From: Candidatus Bathyarchaeota archaeon
GTDB lineage: Archaea; Thermoproteota; Bathyarchaeia; 40CM-2-53-6
Length of the DNA: 64,000 nucleotides
Assembly (NCBI GenBank): GCA_005888735.1
Contig: VBBN01000036.1
Span: 1 to 64,000 of the forward strand
Direction of reading: 5' to 3'
Below are positions 50,398 to 58,553 of the stretch, one piece after another (the first letter of the stretch is position 1; every line of letters starts with the position of its first letter). Below the pieces are notes generated by a model. It was not told the origin of the DNA, made no database searches, and saw only the letters and a program-made list of their open reading frames with translations. The position numbers and the translations under genes were made by a program.

Positions 50398-51018
50398 TTA
50401 TCGCTCAGCCTTTCCGGCTAGCTTCCTCTCGAAAACCCGTCCCTCTGGCTTCTCCTCAGAGAAGGCCTGTCCTTGGAACTTCAGCACCCTGATTTCACCT
50501 GAGAGCCATGCGTCGGGTAGGAGTCCGGCTTTGAGGCAGCACTGGGAGAGGAACTCTTCAGAATCAAACCCCTCCTCGACAGCAACCTGAGGCAGTAGTA
50601 GGCCCCTGCCTCCGACGCCTTCAACTATGAGCCCGTCTCGTCCAACGACGATCTCATCTCGGTATAGGATGGGTTTGTCAACTCTGACCTCCCGGGGTAT
50701 CGTCAGGACGGAGACTTCGACGGTGATGTTAGACTTCAGCTCGACGGGTTTGACGGGCGGGAAGCGAGGGTCTGATGTCGCCGCCTCAACCGCCATTAGC
50801 GATACTTGGTCGAGAAGTGGGCGTTCGGGAAACGGATTCCCTATGCAGCCTCTGAGTTGATTCCCCCTATAGTCGAGAAGCGTCACAAAAACCCCCCTGG
50901 GTCTCGTCAGGTTAGTAGCCGCCTTCGGGGTTGGAGTAATCTTCTCGCCGTTGAGATGGGATTCTATCGCAGCGCGAGCGGTCGCAACCAATAGGGTTCC
51001 GTCCTTGATGGTCAGCAT
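50398..51018 (-). CDS. AMMECR1-domain protein
   Basis: From ATG at 51018 (MLTIKDGTLLVATA) the protein has 206 residues; a frame running to 51225 overlaps the next gene and adds low-quality sequence. RGVFVTLLDYRGNQLRGCIGNPFPERPLLDQVSLMAVEAATSDPRF has the family signature RGCIG and the DPRF that follow. Function of the family is unclear, though a link with redox or RNA processes has been suggested. Starts inside the preceding Mut7-C gene, so coupled. Confidence 0.88.
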   Translation of the reverse strand: MLTIKDGTLLVATARAAIESHLNGEKITPTPKAATNLTRPRGVFVTLLDYRGNQLRGCIGNPFPERPLLDQVSLMAVEAATSDPRFPPVKPVELKSNITVEVSVLTIPREVRVDKPILYRDEIVVGRDGLIVEGVGGRGLLLPQVAVEEGFDSEEFLSQCCLKAGLLPDAWLSGEIRVLKFQGQAFSEEKPEGRVFERKLAGKAER

Positions 51019-51506
51019 GTATCTTGGATCGTTTCCATGATTTTCTTGGCTTTCGCAAGGGTCGATGTGATTTGTCTCCAGTGGCCTCCTATCCAGTACA
51101 CTTTTGCGCATTCTGGGTTCTTGCATTCCCAAAACTCCTCGTATAGGGCGAGGCTCTTGGCGGGAACCTTGTGAGATATCTCGCTGCGTGGTGTTTTCCT
51201 CAGGTCTTTTCCGCATTCTGGGCATCTAGTCTTCGCCATGTCGACTTCTAGAGAGAGGCGGAACCTCTTAGCCACCTGGGCGATTCTCTCCTCTTCTCTG
51301 AGCTCGGTCACTAGCAGCTTCGTTACTCTCTTAGCGGTCGCTCTCTGGCAGAGTTCTTCGTCTCTGGTCAGTAGAATCATTTTGTCTTTGATTGCCCTGT
51401 TTAGGAGCGCGTTGTCGTTTCGAGTCTTGTCGTAGACCACTTCTTGGCCGAGAATCCTCAGCCATCGTGCCAAGCCCCCCAGCATGCCGTCGACTATGAA
51501 TCTCAA
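51012..51506 (-). CDS. Mut7-C RNase-domain protein with a zinc ribbon
   Basis: A 164-residue protein. The N-terminal PIN-like Mut7-C region has RFIVDGMLGGLARWLRILGQ with the metal Asp, LLNRAIKDKMILLTRDEEL, followed by a zinc ribbon CPECGKDL and CKNPECAKVYWIGGHW. These domains are thought to act as ribonucleases. Overlaps pyrC by 4 bases upstream and AMMECR1 downstream; part of a long operon. Confidence 0.9.
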   Translation of the reverse strand: MRFIVDGMLGGLARWLRILGQEVVYDKTRNDNALLNRAIKDKMILLTRDEELCQRATAKRVTKLLVTELREEERIAQVAKRFRLSLEVDMAKTRCPECGKDLRKTPRSEISHKVPAKSLALYEEFWECKNPECAKVYWIGGHWRQITSTLAKAKKIMETIQDTC

Positions 51507-52789
51507 TTCCTCTTGAGAACTACTCCAGATCCAGGCGCAGCCACGATTTGGCCCCGTTCAAAGATGACATGTCCTCCAACGATCGTAGTGTCAACTTGCC
51601 CTTGGGTCGTCCATCCTTCGAAAGGGGAGTACTTTGCCTTGGAGAGGAACTTCTCAGGTCTCACAACAGACCGTTTGTTCGGGTCTACTAGAATAATGTC
51701 TGCATCGGTTCCATGTTCAATTCTGCCCTTGGAGTTCAGTCCAAATATTCGTGCGGGATTGCGAGCGAGACAGGCGACTATTGTTCTCAGGCTCATCACC
51801 CCTTTGCCCACTAGGCTCATGAGAAGGGGTAGCGTCGTCTCCAAGCCTGGAATTCCCGGAGGGGAGTCTCTTGGTTGGACAGCCTTCTCCTTAATCTCGT
51901 GAGGAGCGTGGTCGGAGGCGATTACGTCTGCTCGTCCTGAGACAGTCGCCTGAAGGAGTCTTCTTCGTACTGTCTCGGATCTGAGAGGCGGGACCATCCA
52001 TGCCTTCCATGTTAGGTGTTTCAGAGACTTGTTGGAGAGGAGCAGGTGGTGTGGCGTGACCTCGGCCGTCAACCCGGGGGAGGAGTGTATTCGTTGAAGA
52101 TTCGAAGCGATTGATACGTGGCAGAAGTGAATTGGAGATCCAAGCGGTTCTCGTAGTTGTCGAATTCTCTCTATCGCATGGATCTCGGCTCTTGCCGGCC
52201 GAGATTGAGCCATGTCGTAGAATGTCTGGGGGCGGACTGTTTTGAGTTCGGTTGGTTCTTCAGCGTGAACTGTTAGTGGAACGTCTTCTTCCGAAGAAGC
52301 TCGGATCAATCGTCGAAGCGTGTTGTCGTTGACATCTAGAGGAGAGATCGGTCTTGGGAGGTATAGCTTGAAGGAAAACGCTCCCATTCTAGCCATTTTC
52401 TTAATCGAGAGTCTGGCTCCGACGGCGGCGGCGTGGAAGCCGACGTTGACTAGTATCTTGTTCGAGGCGTCTTCCATTTTCGCAGCCAGCCTCGCGGGCG
52501 TGTCTGTGGGGGGGACTGTGTTTGGCATGTCTAGAACGCTGGTGAACCCGCCTGCTGCAGCGGAGGCGGTCCCGGTGGTGAAGTCTTCTTTATGGCGAAG
52601 TCCCAGTGCTCGAAGGTGTGTATGCGCGTCGATGAGCCCTGGGAGGGCTACCAGTCCCCGCCCGTCGATCCGCGACGAAGCGGGCTGTCGTATTTGGCGT
52701 CCTATCTTCCGAATCTTGCCATCTTCTAATAGAAGCGAACCTTCCCTGAGTCCAGCTTCTGTCCAGAGCTTGCAGTTTCTGACTAGAAT
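51503..52789 (-). CDS. pyrC: Dihydroorotase, no canonical start codon
   Basis: Continuous coding sequence runs from at least 52789 to the stop at 51503 and includes the N-terminal barrel LVRNCKLWTEAGLREGSLLL, GLVALPGLIDAHTHLRALG with the metal motif HTH and DxH, then CHVSIASNLQRIH, TPHHLLLS and ASDHAPHEIKEK with the catalytic Asp. Total is about 428 residues, normal for the family. The first ATG, GTG or TTG in frame is at 52528, behind the metal-binding motif and thus not the true start. An ATT at 52787-52789 stands where the initiating codon is expected (LVRNCK follows). It makes dihydroorotate from carbamoyl-aspartate. Confidence 0.9.
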   Translation of the reverse strand: MLVRNCKLWTEAGLREGSLLLEDGKIRKIGRQIRQPASSRIDGRGLVALPGLIDAHTHLRALGLRHKEDFTTGTASAAAGGFTSVLDMPNTVPPTDTPARLAAKMEDASNKILVNVGFHAAAVGARLSIKKMARMGAFSFKLYLPRPISPLDVNDNTLRRLIRASSEEDVPLTVHAEEPTELKTVRPQTFYDMAQSRPARAEIHAIERIRQLREPLGSPIHFCHVSIASNLQRIHSSPGLTAEVTPHHLLLSNKSLKHLTWKAWMVPPLRSETVRRRLLQATVSGRADVIASDHAPHEIKEKAVQPRDSPPGIPGLETTLPLLMSLVGKGVMSLRTIVACLARNPARIFGLNSKGRIEHGTDADIILVDPNKRSVVRPEKFLSKAKYSPFEGWTTQGQVDTTIVGGHVIFERGQIVAAPGSGVVLKRN

Positions 52790-52811
52790 GCTTTGGTGAT
52801 GAGGGGACGTG

Positions 52812-53387
52812 TTAGGTTTCCTCGGTTGAGCCGAGGTCCTTTGAGCAATCCGGGCAGAGGAAGACGCCCTCTTTCTGGACGAGGTGCTCTGACCATGTTT
52901 CGCACTCGTCGCAGTATCCGGCTAGGCCGGACTGTGCTCTTGTGGTTCGAAGTCCAGCCTGGTTCTTTTCTGAGATGAGGTCGATTAGTGTCGGGGTCAC
53001 TTCGAGGATGTCTTTCATTGTCGCGATTCCAACTAGTTGTCCCCCGTCTACCACAGCAAGTCGACGAATCTTTCTCTGGTTCATCTCTTTTGCAGCCTCG
53101 TTCAGCGAGACACCTGGGGAGATGCTGACGATGGGTTTGGACATGATCTCGACGACCTTTAGGTTGGAGGGGACGAGGTCTTTAGCGGCGACTCGCTGGA
53201 CGATGTCACGTTCGGTGACTATTCCGCTAGGTTTTCCTGCCTTGTCAAGAATTATCACGCATCCGATGTTCTGCCTCACCATCAGCTTTGAAACCGTCAT
53301 CACGCTGTCTGTTTCTTTCGCTGTTATTGGTGGTCTTGACATGATGTCCCGGACGAGTACTTCCGGTTCGGCTTCATGAACGGACAA
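52812..53387 (-). CDS. CBS-domain pair with a C-terminal zinc ribbon
   Basis: A 191-residue protein with two CBS motifs: MSRPPITAKETDSVMTVSKLM to GIVTERDIVQRVA, and MSKPIVSISPGVSLNEAAKEM to LVGIATMKDILEV. The C-terminus GYCDECETWSEHLVQKEGVFLCPDCSK is a two-CxxC zinc ribbon. CBS pairs sense adenosyl ligands. It is 22 bases upstream of pyrC, and could link energy charge to the pyrimidine operon, which is an inference. Confidence 0.88.
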   Translation of the reverse strand: MSVHEAEPEVLVRDIMSRPPITAKETDSVMTVSKLMVRQNIGCVIILDKAGKPSGIVTERDIVQRVAAKDLVPSNLKVVEIMSKPIVSISPGVSLNEAAKEMNQRKIRRLAVVDGGQLVGIATMKDILEVTPTLIDLISEKNQAGLRTTRAQSGLAGYCDECETWSEHLVQKEGVFLCPDCSKDLGSTEET

Positions 53388-53466
53388 GACGGAGAGGGCT
53401 CACGATTTGCTCTTCTATAAAGTGTTCACGAAAACCGGTTGAAGTGTTTCCAAGCAAACATTATCA

Positions 53467-53850
53467 ATGATTGAAACAAGTCCGGGTTTTGAGCCGTACT
53501 TGAGTGTAAATTCGGAGCCGACTTCTGGGGGAGTCAAAGAGGGACTTTTCGGGCTTCCTCCGACTTCGATTGTCTATTGGGCTCGCCTGGGGCTCGCTGT
53601 CTTGGCTGGCGCGGTCTACAACGCTTTGGGCCTCGGTCTTCAAGGAGTCTTACTGGGAACTCTTGCCGCGATTGGGATTGGCATTCTCTTCTATGCTGCT
53701 TCGGTCTTCCTGGTCAAGAACGTGCTTCGCTACGGAGAGGCAGAACTGAAGGGCCCTAGGAAGCATGTGTCGCTGGGCTGGGGGACCTACACAATCTGGT
53801 TGATATTCACAATAGTCCTGTTGAACACTATTCTTTACGCTCGCCCTTAG
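53467..53850 (+). CDS. Small three-helix membrane protein
   Basis: A 127-residue protein with ATG start. After a polar N-terminus of about 40 residues come helices VYWARLGLAVLAGAVYNALGL, VLLGTLAAIGIGILFYAASVFLV and TYTIWLIFTIVLLNTILYA. A TATA-like stretch (CAAACATTATCAATG) is just before the start. No family recognised; the layout of Sec-type accessory or transporter subunits is possible but unproven. Convergent with the next gene (4-base overlap). Confidence 0.65.
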   Translation: MIETSPGFEPYLSVNSEPTSGGVKEGLFGLPPTSIVYWARLGLAVLAGAVYNALGLGLQGVLLGTLAAIGIGILFYAASVFLVKNVLRYGEAELKGPRKHVSLGWGTYTIWLIFTIVLLNTILYARP

Positions 53851-54296
53851 TTACCAGCGGCCTCGCTGTCATCACCTGTCAGTGTTTTCTGGAGAGACTG
53901 TTGTTGGATTTGATGGGCGCCTTTTTGTGTCTTCAGAACGGCCAGATATTCTTCTAGGGCCTTGAAGTAGCCTCTATCGTACTCTCCATGGAGCTCGTCA
54001 GAAGAGAACTCTCCGAACTCTTTGTGTAGGCGTTGAGTGCTCTCATCGGATCGGTTGCTCAATGCTTTTGGGAGGTAGAGGTGCTTGTCGTCATTGCTCT
54101 TGTAGGTTAGCATTAGTCCTTCCAAGGCTTTGATGTAGCCCCGTGACCATTGATTGTTCTCTGCTTTCTGCCTGATGACGTCCAGCTCTTTCTCCGCGTC
54201 GGTCCAAGCCCTCTCTTCCACCGATTGGAAGAATTTTGTGACGGAAAGCTGCGTTGTCACGGGCGATTCACGCCCTGCGCTTTTTGACTTCGTCAT
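53847..54296 (-). CDS. Conserved helical protein after radA
   Basis: From ATG at 54296 (MTKSKSAGRESPVTTQLS) the protein has 149 residues; the start overlaps radA by 29 bases. The frame is open further up but that is radA sequence. Repeated helical units are seen: SVEERAWTDAEKELDVIRQKAENNQWSRGYIKALEGLMLTYKS in short helices, and GEYDRGYFKALEEYLAVLKTQ, the two related by the pattern RGYxKALE. A helical repeat protein; no catalytic motif. Probably cotranscribed with radA. Confidence 0.7.
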   Translation of the reverse strand: MTKSKSAGRESPVTTQLSVTKFFQSVEERAWTDAEKELDVIRQKAENNQWSRGYIKALEGLMLTYKSNDDKHLYLPKALSNRSDESTQRLHKEFGEFSSDELHGEYDRGYFKALEEYLAVLKTQKGAHQIQQQSLQKTLTGDDSEAAGN

Positions 54297-55260
54297 CTTC
54301 CGAAACGTCCTGTATTCCCGTTTCTGTAACTTTGAAAATTCTCTCTCCCTCCGGAAGATAGGGGCTTGATACGAGCCTTGCAATTCTAATCGGACCGGTT
54401 GCAGCTCGGCGGATGTAGATTCTTGTGTGGCTTGTGTGGGCTACTATGTGTCCACCTACCGCATCGATGGCGTTGGCGAAGAACTGGTCAGGCTTGGACA
54501 TGACTTGGTTAGTGACTATTGCGACTGCGTTGAAGGCCCTGGCCAGCCGGATGAGCCTGTGCATGTGGTTGTTAAGCCGTTGCTGTCTCTCCGCTAGCAT
54601 TTCTCTTCCGAGGTATTCGCTCCTGAAGTGGGACGTGAGCGAGTCGATGATGATTGCGCGAATATTGTTCTCCTTTATCACCCGGTCGGCTTTTTCCAGA
54701 AGGAGGACTTGATGGTCGGAGTTGTAGGCCTCGGAGTACATGATGCGTTGGGCAGCGTTGACCGGTTCTATCCCAGCTTGCCTAGCCATCCGTACAATCC
54801 ACTCGGGCCGAAATGTCTGCTCAGTGTCTAGGTACAAGGCTCCTCCGTCGAGCCCGCCACGGGAAACGGGAAGTTGGACGTTTATCGCTAGCTGGTGGCA
54901 GAGGATGGATTTTCCAACACCGTATTCCCCGTAGAGTTCTGTTATCGTCTGGGACTCCAGCCCCCCTCCAACCAGCTCGTCGAAGGCTTTGCTGCCGGTT
55001 GTGAGCCTGAGGGCGTTGGCCTTCATCTTCATGAGCTCATCGGCTCTGACGAATGAAAGGGAGATGCTGTTTCGAGCTTCTCCGATGATTTTGACCGCTT
55101 GTTTCTCGCCGATTCCAGCCGGGACGAGTTCCCTGGTCGTTGCCGCGGCTAGGCTCTCAATCGTGTTGAAACCGAGTTCCTTCAGTTTCTCAGCAGTCGC
55201 AGGACCGACTCCTGGAATGTCTTCGACAGCGTCATATTTCTTCGCGACTTCCTGGGTCAC
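54268..55260 (-). CDS. radA: RadA recombinase
   Basis: A 330-residue protein from GTG. An N-terminal HhH domain (DIPGVGPATAEKLKELGFNTIESLA) precedes the recombinase core with Walker A ELYGEYGVGKSILCHQLA, YLDTEQTFRPEW, Walker B IRAIIIDSLTSHFRSEYLGR and loop NNHMHRLIRLARAFNAVAIVTNQV. RadA forms the filament for homologous pairing. A TATA-like box (minus CTTAAATA, 55301-55308) lies about 40 bases upstream. Full length. Confidence 0.97.
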   Translation of the reverse strand: MTQEVAKKYDAVEDIPGVGPATAEKLKELGFNTIESLAAATTRELVPAGIGEKQAVKIIGEARNSISLSFVRADELMKMKANALRLTTGSKAFDELVGGGLESQTITELYGEYGVGKSILCHQLAINVQLPVSRGGLDGGALYLDTEQTFRPEWIVRMARQAGIEPVNAAQRIMYSEAYNSDHQVLLLEKADRVIKENNIRAIIIDSLTSHFRSEYLGREMLAERQQRLNNHMHRLIRLARAFNAVAIVTNQVMSKPDQFFANAIDAVGGHIVAHTSHTRIYIRRAATGPIRIARLVSSPYLPEGERIFKVTETGIQDVSEDDEVKKRRA

Positions 55261-55300
55261 AGGTTCTCGACTCGGTCCAGATTCATTTTCGATTCCAGAT

Positions 55301-55308
55301 TATTTAAG
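55301..55308 (-). promoter_or_regulatory. TATA box of radA
   Basis: CTTAAATA on the minus strand, about 41-48 bases before the radA GTG at 55260. Confidence 0.5.
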
Positions 55309-55309
55309 C

Positions 55310-55331
55310 TGAGATTTGCCTGAGATTTGCA
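55310..55331. repeat. Short tandem repeat in the radA upstream spacer
   Basis: TGAGATTTGCC is followed directly by TGAGATTTGCA, 11 bases each, just upstream of the radA TATA box (counting on the minus strand). It may be a regulator site for radA or for the divergent membrane gene. Confidence 0.35.
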
Positions 55332-55459
55332 TTCTCTGCGTTATTAGACCGTAGACGGCTCCGAATTCAGCGCCGAACTTGAATGTTCTATCGTCCGGGT
55401 TTCCGAGGTTACAACAGGCTTATCGTAAGTGTGGGCTGGAGCCTGAGCGTTGAGGATTA

Positions 55460-55807
55460 TTGGGGGTTGAGGGTTCAGAGGCCCAACCCAAGAAGAGCCA
55501 CAGCAGGAAGTATGTGGAAGCGTTGCTAGGATGGGCCTCAGAGGAGTCCAAGGTTACGGGCATCTACGAGACAGCCCTCTTGACCTCATTGTTCGAGTAT
55601 CTGATAGTCATATTCTTTGGCGTCTGGCTCATCATTGAATACTTCTCCAACGTATACGAACAGCAGTACTTCGGCTCTTTCAACCCTATCTTCCTCGTTA
55701 TTGTTCTAATGGCAGCGTCTGGGTACGGCTTCACACGACTCGTCTCGATTGTGAGAAGCATCTTTGGGGTTGCTCCTCCTAAGACCAACCGGGAGGACGA
55801 TTATTGA
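55460..55807 (+). CDS. Two-helix membrane protein (family with 37179 and 55804)
   Basis: A 115-residue protein from TTG. A basic N-terminus (KKSHSRKYVEALLGW) precedes a helix LTSLFEYLIVIFFGVWLIIEYF, an outside loop SNVYEQQYFGSFNP and a second helix IFLVIVLMAASGYGFTRLV. The WLIIEYFSNVYEQQY piece lines up with WLVAQYFNDVFFRGY of the next gene and WIYSEYLNNRFMRQY at 37179. The stop overlaps the next gene, so the three genes 55460-58507 form one unit. Function unknown. Confidence 0.65.
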   Translation: MGVEGSEAQPKKSHSRKYVEALLGWASEESKVTGIYETALLTSLFEYLIVIFFGVWLIIEYFSNVYEQQYFGSFNPIFLVIVLMAASGYGFTRLVSIVRSIFGVAPPKTNREDDY

Positions 55808-57363
55808 TGCGTAAGCTGGGGTTCGCGTTAGCAATGTCGGTCTTGGTCAACATGTTTCTAGCAGGATGGCTTGTCGCACAGTACTTCAACGACGTCTTCT
55901 TCCGGGGCTACGTAGACCAGTTCTTCGGCGTGAATTCAACCTACATCATTCTAACAATCGGTGTAGGGGGCGGTTCCACCTTGGGCTACATTTTCCTCAG
56001 GAGAAAGGGGCATGTGGACCATTCCATGCTTGTTGGTCTCGGAAGAACTAAGGGGTTGAAGGCTGACGAGGGGATTCGCTCCCCGGCCTTTGCCTCCCAA
56101 GTCAAGCCGTTACCCGCAGGGGCCCCGCCCATGCAGCCCTCGAAGCACACTGCCTATGCAGTTCCGCCGATCTCCAAGGGCCCGTCCCCATCGACTTCCA
56201 GCTCCCAAAAAGGCGCTCCTAGTACCGCTTGGACTAGTGCTAGTAAGACGATCTCCAGGCAGCCAAGTTCGCCGCCCACCCTAGCGTCGGCTCCTAGACA
56301 AGTGACTCCTTCCCCAATTCCAATGGACAGGACGCGACAGCCTCCCGCCTCCTCCAGTTTCGAGTCTCGGCCGGGTCCACCCATGGGCTCGTCCCAGACG
56401 TCCACCCCGCCTGGACCTAGTTCCATCCCCTCACAGTTCGGTAAGCCTCCCTCGGTCTCAATGGTTCCGAGTCAGAGAGCCGACCAGTTCTCACCTTCTC
56501 GTCAGCAATCGGACACGAGATTAGGCCTTGAAGCAACCACTCCCAAGTGGACTCCTGATCAGAGGTCGACAACGCAGGGAAGTGAGCCGGGTTTTTCCCC
56601 AGCTATGCCTATTCCTGGAGGGTTCACCAGCGGGGAGACGGGCCTCAAGAGAGTCCCTATCCAGGGGGTGGGCCCTAGTCCGCAACCCTCCTCTCAGCCC
56701 CCGGCTCAATCCTCTGTTCCGACAGCGAAATGGCAGCCTCCGGATTCAGCCTCTCGGCCCAACTTCCAAGCGCCATCCAGCCAATGGGTGAGTCCTGTGC
56801 CAAAACAGTCCTATAATCCAGGCCCACGGCCTGGACCGCCTGGAAGTGCATTTCCGGGCCAGCGCCCTCAGTCTCCTCCCGGAGTTCCTATGAGGCCTGG
56901 TCAGGCAGCCCCGCCTCGTCCATTGTTTCCTCCCGGACAGAACACCCCTCGACCCTTGGCATACCCGGGAGCTCCCAGGCCCACGCAACCGGGACAGGGA
57001 GCGCCGGGATCATTCCGGCAGGGCCTGGTCGTCACAGGTCCGCAAGGTTCGGGTTCGCGAAGCGTAGCTTCCGGTGAAGGTCCGGGTCAGAGGCCTTCTC
57101 AATCCTCGAACTTCCCACAGGGGTCAGACCCGAGGGGCACCACGTCTATGTCGCTGGGAAGGTCGGGTCAAAGTGATGATACGAGCTTCCGACAGCCTAC
57201 ACGTGAGGGTGGACTTCCTCAAGGAGCGGCCGTTAGCCAGGCGCCCGGCCTTTCAGAGGAGAAGCCCACCTCTGACCAGTCGAGTGGACCCGAGATGGAC
57301 TGGGACACTGCTCTGGATACCATCTTGAAGACTCTAAGGAAGGACAAGGTGGGAGAGAAGTAG
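55804..57363 (+). CDS. Two-helix membrane protein with a long Pro/Ser/Gln-rich disordered tail
   Basis: A 519-residue protein. Two N-terminal helices (GFALAMSVLVNMFLAGWLVAQYF and YIILTIGVGGGSTLGYIFL) anchor it; about 420 following residues are Pro-, Ser-, Gln- and Gly-rich with many PP, PSS and RPGPP steps and almost no predicted structure. The tail ends with a short conserved-looking acidic helix, DWDTALDTILKTLRKDK. The long unstructured part is probably cytoplasmic. No homologue is recognised. Such architecture suggests a scaffold or recruiting role, but this is inference. Confidence 0.65.
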   Translation: MMRKLGFALAMSVLVNMFLAGWLVAQYFNDVFFRGYVDQFFGVNSTYIILTIGVGGGSTLGYIFLRRKGHVDHSMLVGLGRTKGLKADEGIRSPAFASQVKPLPAGAPPMQPSKHTAYAVPPISKGPSPSTSSSQKGAPSTAWTSASKTISRQPSSPPTLASAPRQVTPSPIPMDRTRQPPASSSFESRPGPPMGSSQTSTPPGPSSIPSQFGKPPSVSMVPSQRADQFSPSRQQSDTRLGLEATTPKWTPDQRSTTQGSEPGFSPAMPIPGGFTSGETGLKRVPIQGVGPSPQPSSQPPAQSSVPTAKWQPPDSASRPNFQAPSSQWVSPVPKQSYNPGPRPGPPGSAFPGQRPQSPPGVPMRPGQAAPPRPLFPPGQNTPRPLAYPGAPRPTQPGQGAPGSFRQGLVVTGPQGSGSRSVASGEGPGQRPSQSSNFPQGSDPRGTTSMSLGRSGQSDDTSFRQPTREGGLPQGAAVSQAPGLSEEKPTSDQSSGPEMDWDTALDTILKTLRKDKVGEK

Positions 57364-57382
57364 GTTTGCGAGGGGAAGCGAT

Positions 57383-58507
57383 ATGCGGCGTTTGCTGATC
57401 AAGATGGTGGCGGTTGAGACCGCGCTTGTGGGCTGGCTGTCCTACTGGCTGTTTCTGGTATACGCGGACAATCCCTCAGTGACTCAGGCTCTTGCTGACA
57501 AGCTCTCAAAGTTTCCACAGTTTTCATTCACAACCATCGACATTTCGGTCCTGGTTGTTATCGGAGTTCTTGCTCTTCTTCTCGCGTTGAAGTTTCAGCG
57601 CGGACTTAGACCGGGAATCAGGCTGGAGAGGGCCCTTGAGATGCTGGAGACTTTGATGAAGCGTAACCTCTACTTGGAGTCCCAAGTGGCTGAGCTCAAG
57701 GTAACGAAGGGCCATGTGACCCAGCCGGTAACTTCACCTGTTCCCTCGGCTCCGGAGCCCCAGCTCGGATCATGGGAGAGGGCTTTCCGGACTCCTATTG
57801 AAGCAGGGTCAGGAGCTGCCATTGCTCCGACAAGGCCATCCTTGCCAGCCTCAGTTGGCCCAGTCCATGATAGAGCTCCATTCTCGCCCTCCTCGCCCGC
57901 GTTTAGAGTCGACACGAAGCCCATGGCTTCACCCAGTCCCGCGAGGCCTCCTATCCTCTCTAACGATAGGCAGGATGCAAAACCCGTGGAACGGAAGGTG
58001 GACCCGGACGTTGAAAAGACTGTTACACTTGGAACCGGAGTGACTCCTTCGAATTGGGAAGACAGCCCGAAGCGTGTTGTCGAGACGTCTGGAGTCCTAA
58101 ATGCGCTTCGGGAGGCTCGAAAAAGAGTGCCAATAATACCTGATTCAACCGTAAACACGCCCGTTCCCGTTCTGCCTTTCCCGACTAAGGTTTCTCCGCC
58201 ACAGGGCGTTATCGTAGGACCTGGAGCTTCCCCTCTCTCGCAGAGGAGGCCTTCCCTTAGGCCCACACCCGCACTGCTGCCCCCGAAAGCCGGGCCCTCT
58301 GGATTGCTGGGACCCGCATCTCCAGCCTCCGGGCCGACTCCAACTACAGCAGGCTCATTGCCGCAAAAAAATGTGGAGATTGAAGCGAGGCCCTCGGGAG
58401 AGAAGAGTAGTACCTCCGAGGCCTCTGAGCCAGAGACGGACTCTGACAAGCCGGCGGCTAGGCCTCGTCCACAAGTAAAGAAACGGTTTCCATTCGAAGA
58501 GGAGTAA
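57383..58507 (+). CDS. Two-helix membrane protein with coiled-coil and disordered tail
   Basis: A 374-residue protein with ATG start. Two helices (ETALVGWLSYWLFLVYADNP region and DISVLVVIGVLALLLALKF) are followed by a probable coiled coil (LERALEMLETLMKRNLYLESQVAELK) and then about 240 residues rich in Pro, Ser and Ala, ending in RPRPQVKKRFPFEEE. It shares plan, operon and composition with the gene before it. Probably a partner in the same membrane assembly. Confidence 0.65.
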   Translation: MRRLLIKMVAVETALVGWLSYWLFLVYADNPSVTQALADKLSKFPQFSFTTIDISVLVVIGVLALLLALKFQRGLRPGIRLERALEMLETLMKRNLYLESQVAELKVTKGHVTQPVTSPVPSAPEPQLGSWERAFRTPIEAGSGAAIAPTRPSLPASVGPVHDRAPFSPSSPAFRVDTKPMASPSPARPPILSNDRQDAKPVERKVDPDVEKTVTLGTGVTPSNWEDSPKRVVETSGVLNALREARKRVPIIPDSTVNTPVPVLPFPTKVSPPQGVIVGPGASPLSQRRPSLRPTPALLPPKAGPSGLLGPASPASGPTPTTAGSLPQKNVEIEARPSGEKSSTSEASEPETDSDKPAARPRPQVKKRFPFEEE

Positions 58508-58553
58508 ATCCAGACTCTTCGGTTTGAGGGTGCTCGAATCCGAGGCTGAAGCT

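Noticed and set aside
56090-57328. Protein genes in alternative frames of the Pro-rich tail
   Set aside because: Several long frames on both strands arise from the repetitive GC-rich codons; only the main frame is coupled to the upstream gene and has membrane helices.
58508-58553. Terminator between the disordered-tail gene and topoisomerase IB
   Set aside because: The spacer is short and has no strong hairpin or T-run on either strand.
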